Assembly: GCA_014885115.2 (NCBI GenBank)
Contig: WKLE02004854.1
Span: 1 to 15,532, forward strand
Source of the DNA: Asterionellopsis glacialis
Lineage: Eukaryota > Bacillariophyta > Plagiogrammaphyceae > Rhaphoneidales > Asterionellopsidaceae
DNA length: 15,532 bases
Reading direction: 5' to 3'
This document shows positions 8,763-15,532 of the stretch, in pieces. Positions within the stretch are counted from its first letter, which is position 1. Every line of letters starts with the position of its first letter. A model generated the notes under the pieces. The model did not search any database. It worked only from the letters and a program-made list of their open reading frames with translations, and was not told the origin of the DNA. Position numbers and translations under genes: made by a program.

Positions 8763-10805
8763 TTAGATTATTGACTTTTGTTTAAGCTCGTCAAGAGTTT
8801 GCCATTGCTTTAGCGGGGAGACCATCGAGTTAGCTGCGCTTGCTCCGCTAAGTGCAACTATTTTTATTATTGAGAATGGATTAATCAAACGAATGGTCGT
8901 TACTTTTTAGAAGCATAAAAATTGAAAAGAAGGTGTATACGAGATCGTGACATTGAACAAAGTACAATACATACCTGCAGGTACACCAATACCAGGAAAG
9001 ATTCCATCACCACAAAGCACGAGATTGCTGATTGGTGTGCTTCCATCCTTCAAATAATCTTCAGTTGCAGAGCCGTAAGTACCGCTGGGACGACGGAGAA
9101 ACCTTTCGTGTGTCAAAGGGGACCCAATCAGATCCATCACAACTCTTTCTCGGGCATCAGGAATGATGCTTTCAACAGCTCTCCAGAGAACTTCTGCCCG
9201 CTCAGTTTTTAGTGCTTTGTATTCGGGAGAGCTTCTTGACAAATTCTTCCAAATATCGTATGGCTCATTACCAGCCCCATACGCGTGAACAACTATATAA
9301 CCCTCTGGAGCTAAAGTCTTGTCAATAATACATGGGTTCGAAACTGCAATCATGTTTAGTTCGCCACAAGGTCCGTCAGCTATACCATTATCAATTTTTC
9401 CATCACCCTCTAGACCTCGATCCATAACTGTATAATGCGCTTCCATCGATTTTAAATCCAATCCCTTTGCATCAAGCGCAAGATGAAGATGCAAGAAAGA
9501 TCCAGTTTGCTCTGCTGTGTCAGTTTTACTAAACAGACTATCTCCGTCTTCTACGATTGAGGGACGTGTGGCACGAATCGAGCTTCGGGTCGTGGTACTG
9601 TCTGATGTCATCCAGGTTTGTCGTGGAGAACGGTCATATTCATTGGTCAAAAACCCATTGAGCTTTTGCCTTGCGCTATTGTTTTTAATAAGGCCATTAA
9701 ACGACCATACAGGGACGTTGCTTATAACTCCCTCACGGGCAATCACTTTTTTGCCATTGCGCAATGTAAGACCAGTCACCCTGTCACCCTCATCTGTTGT
9801 ATCAATTGTGTCGACATGCTGGCGTAAGTTTACTTTCGACTCGTGGTCACCCTGTTCAACTCCCTTTACAAGAGCATCGATTACAGTGCCCAATCCACCA
9901 CGAGGGTAGTCCAAAGCAGCTCCTGGTCGATGCATATCATATAAGACGTACGCCATGGCAGCGGCAGCGGTCCGTGATGCAGGTAATCCTGAAAGGGAAA
10001 ATGCCAAGGCATCAAGCCAATTCCTTAGCCACGGATCGTTGACAGTGAACAACGGACCATTCATGAAAGGTTCAAAGGTGCCAGTTGTTGTTTCGCCTTG
10101 TTGGATCAAACCAACCAATGCAGGAAAGTAACGAAGCAAAGGAATCAAAGCAGTATTTCCTGATCGCATTGCCATTGCTGGAATATCGACCGCACCACTG
10201 ACCAGTGGTTTGGTAACTTCTCGGAGGGCAACAAACTCGTCGAACGCAGTTTCTCCCCCAAATTCAGATAGGGGACCTGCTTCAAAAACATCTGGCCCAA
10301 GTTCCATTTTCCATCTTTTTTCGATATCCTTACGAGGGTGTTCAATCATCCCCCAACCATCATACGCAATCCATTCTACCTCTGACTCTAAATTTATAGC
10401 ATTTAGAACTTGTCGAAGTGGATTGTAGGGTGCCTTACTACACCCAAGAACAATCGTTGGTCCACTATCAAAAGTGAATGTCACATTGTCTTGAGACACA
10501 CGATCAAAGGCATGGGCGCAACCTCCAGCTAAGTAATGCGACTCATAAATTCCAACCTTCTTTCCATAGACTGTGTTGAGAATAGCACCAGCACACAAGC
10601 CACCAATGCCTGCGCCAACAATAGCTATGTCGACGACGTCATCTTCCTCCGCAACATTTTTCACAGATTCAATGGAGCTCGAAGTTGCATGTAAGTCTCG
10701 TGTTCTAGATTGTTGCTTGATATTGCAGCTCCAGGGATGTGGAGAAAATGCAACGACGGTCCACGTATTAAAAGAAGATAACAATAAAGCCGTCGCAAAT
10801 CTCAT
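8763..10805 (-). CDS. CRTISO-family carotenoid isomerase-like FAD protein, plastid
   Basis: Two exons on the minus strand, 10805-8975 and 8857-8763, give 641 aa. The intron (117 nt, GTATGT..AATAG) was placed because it joins GIGVPA to VALSGASAANSMV, the usual C-terminal FAD-binding end of this family; reading through it gives an unrelated tail. The first ATG is at 10805; the frame extends to 10856 only by a TTG. Residues 1-20 are a signal peptide ending VVA with F20 next, the diatom plastid-targeting motif. Residues 58-70 hold the dinucleotide fold (GAGIGG, 64-69), E88 binds the ribose in relatives, and AGGCAHAF (93-100) and FDSGPT follow. CRTISO relatives isomerise or otherwise modify carotenoids. 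Diatoms have several paralogues, one of which (CRTISO5) acts in fucoxanthin synthesis. I cannot tell which paralogue this is. The stop lies 35 bp from the sulfatase stop. Confidence 0.88.
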
Positions 10806-11256
10806 CGTGCAGTAAGGCAGCTTTTGTAAGAAAATATTATGGCCAAATAGTATCAACTGCGTCAGCTTTGCATATTCAAAAAATAATAATAATGTATAGC
10901 TAATAAGATTAGAGATTAGGTTAATGGGTAATAGCTACATCCTCAGTCCTGGCTACCTGGTACATTTCCAGACATTACGTACCGGTGATAATGGGTTTCC
11001 CCAACGGAAGTGAAAGTAGTCGATGGGGTCAAGCAACACGTACGCGTGCATCCAGAGCTGCCCTGCCTTACGCACGCAAGTATGCTGACTATTAGACCAT
11101 CCACGAAAGATACGTCCGCTGACACCTTTGTATGGCTCATCGGTACGATACACACTAACGGTACTAGATAGAGTTCCTTTTGCGTTTCCCTTTGATGGCA
11201 ACCTCCTCTTCTCATTAACAAACCATTGCCTTGTTGTCCAGCATATAACGATCATC
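10806..11256. promoter_or_regulatory. Head-to-head spacer of the CRTISO-like and PsbQ-like genes
   Basis: The 451 bases between two plastid-protein genes must hold both promoters and 5' leaders. On the minus strand TGACGC occurs at 10864-10859, about 54 bases before the CRTISO ATG. This word matches the CRE-like CCRE3 element described for CO2/cAMP control of diatom carbonic anhydrase promoters, but six bases are weak evidence. A GC-rich patch at about 11038-11080 contains acgtacgcgtgc and ttacgcacgcaag, partly inverted copies. I see no TATA box at a fitting distance for PsbQ. Minus-strand open frames here look like noise. Confidence 0.5.
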
Positions 11257-12024
11257 ATGAAGTTTTCTGCTCTTTCCGCTGCTATTCTGGTCGCCTCTGC
11301 CAGCGCCTTTGCACCTGCCACATTTGGAACTCGATGTAAGAACGATTCGTTTAATTTATTACTCTATATTTGGAATGATGAATATCCTTGCGGTTTCGTT
11401 TGTTAATTTCATGGTTAATTGCGTATACCATGAGCACGTCGTTCAAATCTAATCATTTTCTGCCTTTCTTCCGCAACAGCCACCACATCTCTTGCTGCTA
11501 AGTCAGAGACCACTCGATCGCAATTCCTTGTTCAGGCTGCTAGTTTGATGGGAGCAGTTGTTGTTTCTCCTGGAGCTGCCAACGCTGCCAAGTACGGAGG
11601 TTTCGGAGCTGGCTCACCTGAGGTATTGGATCCCAAAGATGCTATTGTCGACAAAGACATCTTAGCCTCTGATGCTGTCCAAAATGCTCTTTCCAATATC
11701 AAGAATTACCTTGGTACCGTGAGAAAGATTCAGGCTGCAATCAAAACAAACCCACAAGCAGATGTCGCTCCGTTCGTTCGTAAGGAATTCGATTTCAGTA
11801 AACTTCGTGCTGATCTTGAAACTCTCAACTCCGCATTCGATGAAGACACTCAACGTGGTACCGATCGTGTGATTCGTCTTGTCCTTCAAGACATTACCGA
11901 ATTGGAAACAGCTTCTAAACAAAAAGAGGGTATTGCACGTAGTGACCGCCGTCTTGAAATTATGGAAGGCAAGCTTGCCAAATTGGACAAGGCCTTCGTA
12001 GATTTCCTTGCTTTTGCTCAATAA
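11257..12024 (+). CDS. psbQ: PsbQ-family extrinsic protein of photosystem II (PsbQ'/Psb31 type)
   Basis: Exons 11257-11335 and 11480-12024 give 207 aa. The 144-nt intron runs GTAAGA..CAACAG, and the phase is right. The presequence has three parts. A signal peptide at residues 1-17 ends ASASA with F18 (FAP), the diatom plastid motif. A short transit stretch follows. A thylakoid-transfer domain, TRSQFLVQAASLMGAVVV, ends in ANA, giving a mature protein from A63 of about 145 residues (about 16 kDa). The mature part is helical with no cysteine: KYGGFGAGSPEVLDP, then helices with DFSKLRADLETLNSAFDEDTQ and LVLQDITELETA. That matches a PsbQ-type four-helix bundle, which stabilises the Mn cluster and PSII dimers on the luminal side. 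Choosing between PsbQ' and Psb31 is uncertain; size favours PsbQ'. Confidence 0.8.
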
Positions 12025-12351
12025 ATGTAGAATATTCGTTATCTTGATTAGAAGAAAATTAAACTGATTTTGTCTATGTTTGTGCTGTTGAACCAAGAAT
12101 TCAAATTTGCTTGGTTTGATAACCTCTGATCATTTTCATCGTCTGTCAAGACCAAACCTATCATCCAATGTAAGTGGTGTGCGTACAATATGGAAATTCT
12201 GCCCGAGTGCGGAACTGAAGACAAAGGATGATGTGCTATTATTATTCGCCTTGAAATTCTCAAGTTCTCTAATAGAAGTTGCTATAGATTTAAATTTTGA
12301 ATTTTGTGTTCATATCCAAGTATGACACCCTGTATAGTATCACATTCTTAC
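12025..12351. other. Spacer between convergent 3' ends
   Basis: About 330 AT-rich bases separate the PsbQ-like stop from the stop of the minus-strand Pro-rich gene. It should hold both 3' untranslated regions. I see no convincing gene or strong hairpin. Confidence 0.5.
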
Positions 12352-14642
12352 TTACGCAACATCGTCATTGCCTCCTTCGACTGTTCTTGGCAAGAGACTT
12401 TGCGCTTCATCCGATGGATCTGACTCGCCCCCTTCTTCTTCGTCTAACGACACGGAAGTAACTGATGGGTTTGAACAATCATCTGGAATAGATTTATGTT
12501 CAGAACACTGCTCTGATTCAGAGTCATTCTGCATTGAAAGACTCGGAGGTGTTTCATATATTACTGTGAAAGTATCTGTCTGCTGTATAATAGGCTTCCC
12601 CTCGCTATGCTGTTCCTCTGCCCATTCCCCTGATAGATTGCTTCCTGTCTCTTGCACATCTTTTTTCACATAAATGTCGTTGAAGGGACCAGCAGTTGTC
12701 GGCGTTAGTGATGAACCCAACAGGGTCGTTTCGTCACAAGTAGCATCACCCTCTGCTGCTAATGATGGCGGTGCCTTATCATTTGGTATCTCATGGCGTT
12801 GTTTCCTCTTGCGTATTCTCATACCAACGATACCGGCAACAACAAGGAGACTAGCAGAAAGTGATAGCATTGTCGCCGCCACTGTTCGTTTCTTGTTTGC
12901 CGACGAAGAAGACCTGCTACTTGGATCTGTAATGAGGATGATTTCTGTCGTACTAGAAAATATATTGTTCGGTAGAGACCTTAAAATTGCCAAATAAGGC
13001 GACGATTCGTCGAATGCTGACGCCAAAATCGCATCAAGTTGCTCTGGAGTAGGAATAACTATGGAATCCGCTGCAAACCACGCCTTCGCTTCGTAATCGA
13101 TTGCCACGGGTTGCAAGAACGCATACGTTGCTGATGTGTATGTAGATCTGAATTCTTCAAGATCTGATCGACTTGTCCGTTCGAAAAACTCCGCAAAGAC
13201 ACCAGCAAGATAAACATTAGTTAAGGAAACAACAGCAGAGAATTCTCTTGTGCTTGGAAGTTTATTTTGTGAAAGTACATAGTCAATTCCAAATGGGGAA
13301 AGATCAATTTTGGTCCCTTCTGGAGCAGGTGTTGGAGGTACAGTAATTGGTCTAGGGCGTGTTGGCTGTGGGGTCGGCTCAGGTTGTGGAGTGGGTACTC
13401 CTGGTTCATATGTGGGTCGGTTAGTTGGTGGAGTGGGTGTACTAGGTTGGCTTGGTTGACTAGGTTGGCTTGGTTGACTAGGCTGGCTTGGTTGACTAGG
13501 TTGGCTTGGTTGACTCGGTTGGCTTGGTTGACTAGGTTGGCTTGGTTGACTAGGTTGACTAGGTTGACTAGGTTGACTTGGATGACTTGGTTGACTTGGT
13601 CGGCTAGGTTGACTTGGTTGGTTTGGTTGACTTGGTTGGTTTGGTTGACTTGGTTGGTTTGGTTGACTTGGTTGACTTGGTTGACTAGGTTGGCTTGGAT
13701 GACTGGGCTGGTCGGGTTCTGATGGTCCTGAAGGTTGTCCAGGCCCTCCCGGTGGAGATGGTCCTGGTCCTGGTGGCCCCGACGGTTGTCCAGGCCCTCC
13801 CGGTGGAGATGGTCCTGGTCCCGATGGTCCTGACGGTTGTCCAGGTCCTCCCGGTGGAGAAGGCCCTGGTGGCGGAGACGGGGAAGGTGGGTTATCTGGT
13901 ACGTACCAAGAGGATGTATAAACCAAACATAAGAAAAAAGAAAAGAAAGAAAAGATGGGGAATTGTAATGAATTGATAGTGCAGACAACAACTCACTCGG
14001 TTGTTTGCTCGGGTTAGGCGTTGCATCTGATGTTGGTTTGCCAGTGATAGTGGGACCAAGAGTTGGGACGGACGATTGAGTGGGGCTTCCAGTCACGCTT
14101 GGTGCTGGTGAACTACTTGGTGATGTGGACGGAGAAGAAGAAGGCTCTGTGGTAGAATTTTGAAAAAACGTAAATGAGTTAGGACACGAAGTCGGGACAG
14201 AACGTAACAATCTCAAATAGCAATCATTACGACGGGACAGACCTTTCGAGGGGGAAACTGATGGCGAGGGGCTCTTCGATGGTGCAGGTGCTTCAGTAGG
14301 TGCAGCTGTTGGCATGGGAGTAGGTTTAGAAGACGGAGGAGGTGGGTTTTTGTGCATCTTCTTTCCTTTTTTCCCAGACTTCCCAGACTTCCCTTTCTTT
14401 CCCCCTCCGTAGCCTCCCCCCTTTTTTCCCGCACTGTATCCTAAAATTACAATGTCAGCTTCTTCAACAGGATTATTGTTTTCTTCGCTTAGTCTCCGAT
14501 CTTGTCGTTTCATTGACTCCATATGATCGTCCAATCTTAAATCTATCATTTTATCAAGCCGATTTTTTCTTTGAAGATTACCATTTGCATGTACTTTCAA
14601 CAGTAGCGAGACGAACGCTAGGTACTTTAATATTCTCATCAT
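12352..14642 (-). CDS. Pro-rich repeat, single-pass membrane protein with Lys/Gly-rich N-terminus
   Basis: Minus-strand exons 14642-14243, 14146-13997 and 13895-12352 give 697 aa. Intron 2 (101 nt, GTGAGT..CCAG) is needed to enter the long C-terminal frame. Intron 1 (96 nt, GTCTGT..CACAG, branch-like CTAAC) is likely but could be retained in frame. Order of parts: signal peptide 1-20 (LKYLAFVSLLLKVHAN); RRL at 49-51; Gly/Lys/Ser tract 72-98 (GKKGKSGKSGKKGKK); Pro/Ser/Thr-rich 100-184; three 17-residue Pro/Gly repeats at about 187-240; about 30 SQP-type tripeptides at about 246-335; an ectodomain at about 365-510 (SPFGIDYVLSQNK, LTNVYLAGVFAEFFERT); one membrane span at about 519-541; stop-transfer RIRKRK; and an acidic tail of about 155 residues. 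Topology is type I. The family is not recognised. A surface, cell-wall or silica-vesicle membrane protein is a reasonable inference. Confidence 0.8.
13441..13710. repeat. 9-bp coding minisatellite (SQP tripeptides), often paired as 18-bp units
   Basis: On the plus strand the unit is ggttgacta or ggttggctt, in about 30 nearly uninterrupted copies. Read on the minus strand it encodes S-Q-P, with N-Q-P, S-H-P and S-R-P variants. In the middle, gactt and ggttt variants group as 18-bp pairs, which suggests repeat growth by slippage or unequal exchange. The unit length is a multiple of three, so every copy-number change keeps the frame. Confidence 0.9.
13733..13885. repeat. Three tandem 51-bp repeats (17-residue Pro/Gly unit)
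   Basis: Copies begin at 13733, 13784 and 13835 with ggttgtccaggccctcccgg or a one-base variant. On the minus strand each encodes a 17-residue unit built of GPSPPGGPGQPSG plus a variable GPSGP or similar. The copies differ by few bases, so the array is recent or homogenised. Confidence 0.85.
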
Positions 14643-15116
14643 TTTGTTTTAACTGCAACGTTCTTCCAATGCTCAAAGTAAGTTACAGGTGCTGCCAATG
14701 TGCATGTCGTTATTAACAACGGATTTTGCAAAAAGCGTGTAATTTTCGATATATTATTATCTTCTGTACTCACATAAAAAATTTCAATAGGTACGAATCA
14801 AAGAAAAGATCAGACCGACCGTTGAATACGGTGCATGCCAAAAAAGTGAGCATGCAGCGTTGGATGAGCTCCTCCAAGATGTGTGTAGGACGCCTTACTA
14901 TTTACTTCGTATTTGTACTTTACCTGGTACATCAATAATGGCATGCGTTCGAAGAGAATTTTTATGAACAATATAATAGCTGAAATAAAATATTACTTAA
15001 GTATTATCAACGACTTATTAACGGATTATATGTAGCATGTATGAGCCCAACCTATATTAGTACGAAATCGGAAGTTTGTATTGGTTCGATTTATGATCCT
15101 ACATATATGTGGAACA

Positions 15117-15449
15117 GTACCTTTACCAGGTACAAGTTACTTACTGCACAATGTACCACATTAAGCAATATAGTAGTTGGTGCAATTAATGCGGTACCTA
15201 TACCGTAGTGTTTCTTTGTGTGCCTGTACCTTGGGTACCTTTACCAGGCCTTAGGTAATCCAACATAATTTACCTGTGTAGGTAGGACTACCCGGGTACC
15301 AAACACAATTAATTACCAGTGCTGTACACCACTCCTAGGCATTAGTAGGACCTGGTACTTGTAGGTCCTGGCTACCACAGATACCCAGGTACATGGGGTA
15401 GTCCTCTCACTCTCTCTCTAGAGAGAGCCTGTTTATTGCGCACCTGTAC
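15117..15449. repeat. Cluster of GTAC / GGTACC words with a repeated 14-mer
   Basis: Eleven GTAC words lie in about 333 bases. The 14-mer gtacctttaccagg occurs twice, at 15117-15130 and 15235-15248. Related forms are scattered between (accaggtac, cccgggtacc, cctggtac, cccaggtac). The pattern resembles the cluster at 6161-6275. Confidence 0.65.
15412..15427. repeat. Perfect 16-bp palindrome of CT/AG dinucleotides
   Basis: CTCTCTCT is followed directly by AGAGAGAG, forming a perfect inverted repeat inside a short CT-rich microsatellite. It sits at the right end of the GTAC-rich cluster. Confidence 0.7.
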
Positions 15450-15532
15450 TGGCTTTTCTAGACTAATTTAGAACGTTTATTCATCGAGTTTTTTCACTCC
15501 TCGGCGAAAACACCCCCTTCGGAAGAGATTTT

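Larger units (their letters stand above)
14643..15532. other. Intergenic spacer upstream of the Pro-rich gene, to the window edge
   Basis: The first 150 bases should contain the promoter of the minus-strand Pro-rich gene; no single convincing TATA box stands out. A 70-codon plus-strand frame at 14726-14938 starts with ATG but has no recognisable features. The rest is AT-rich, then passes into the GTAC-rich cluster listed separately. Confidence 0.5.

Noticed and set aside
10806..10856. 17-residue extension of the CRTISO-like protein
   Set aside because: It starts with TTG and would place residues ahead of a good signal peptide that begins at 10805.
10943..11321. Two minus-strand frames in the CRTISO/PsbQ spacer
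   Set aside because: They overlap each other in different frames, run into PsbQ exon 1 and show no protein-like pattern.
13384..13722. Plus-strand frame with LTRLAWLT repeats as a gene
   Set aside because: It is the antisense image of the SQP repeat; the 9-bp unit keeps many frames open by itself.
13695..13976. Collagen-like gene suggested by the Gly/Pro repeat
   Set aside because: The true frame on the minus strand lacks a regular Gly-X-Y period; it is a Pro-rich stalk, not collagen.
14726..14938. 70-codon plus-strand frame
   Set aside because: It sits in the upstream region of the Pro-rich gene with no motif; the C-terminal hydrophobic stretch is probably chance.

Overview
The window is nuclear DNA of a diatom; pennate is my guess, species not determined. 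Evidence: two proteins carry the diatom plastid-targeting pattern (signal peptide, then a Phe at the cleavage site: ASASA/FAP in the PsbQ-like protein, VVA/FSP in the carotenoid isomerase-like protein). A PsbQ-type luminal photosystem II protein sits beside a CRTISO-family gene. Introns are short (84-117 nt) with GT..AG ends, and there is no operon structure.

Layout, left to right. (1) 1-334, minus strand: the 5' part of a secreted-protein gene that leaves the window, with a reading-frame break near base 60. (2) 1014-3101, plus: SGT-like co-chaperone with two duplicated TPR clusters. (3) 3272-5719, minus: ankyrin/coiled-coil/Ser-rich protein, tail-to-tail with gene 2. (4) 5720-6512: GTAC-rich intergenic DNA. 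(5) 6513-8727, plus: a type I sulfatase, modelled here as four exons with a TATA box and a short signal-like first exon. (6) 8763-10805, minus: CRTISO-family FAD oxidoreductase/isomerase with a short last exon, ending only 35 bp from the sulfatase stop. (7) 10806-11256: a 451-bp head-to-head spacer. (8) 11257-12024, plus: PsbQ-family extrinsic PSII protein in two exons. (9) 12352-14642, minus: a three-exon gene for a single-pass membrane protein with a Lys/Gly-rich N-terminus, a long Pro-rich repeat region (17-residue and SQP repeats), a compact ectodomain and an acidic tail. (10) 14643-15532: a second GTAC/GGTACC-rich spacer with no convincing gene.

The CRTISO-like and PsbQ-like genes are both plastid genes and share one spacer, so light co-regulation is plausible. 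The others look like unrelated housekeeping or surface genes. The most unusual locus is the Pro-rich membrane protein gene at 12352-14642. It has a signal peptide, an RRL site and clustered lysines reminiscent of silica- or wall-associated diatom proteins. Neither intron contains a stop in the entering frame, so unspliced RNA could encode a different repeat protein. No mobile element, CRISPR array, rRNA or tRNA was recognised.
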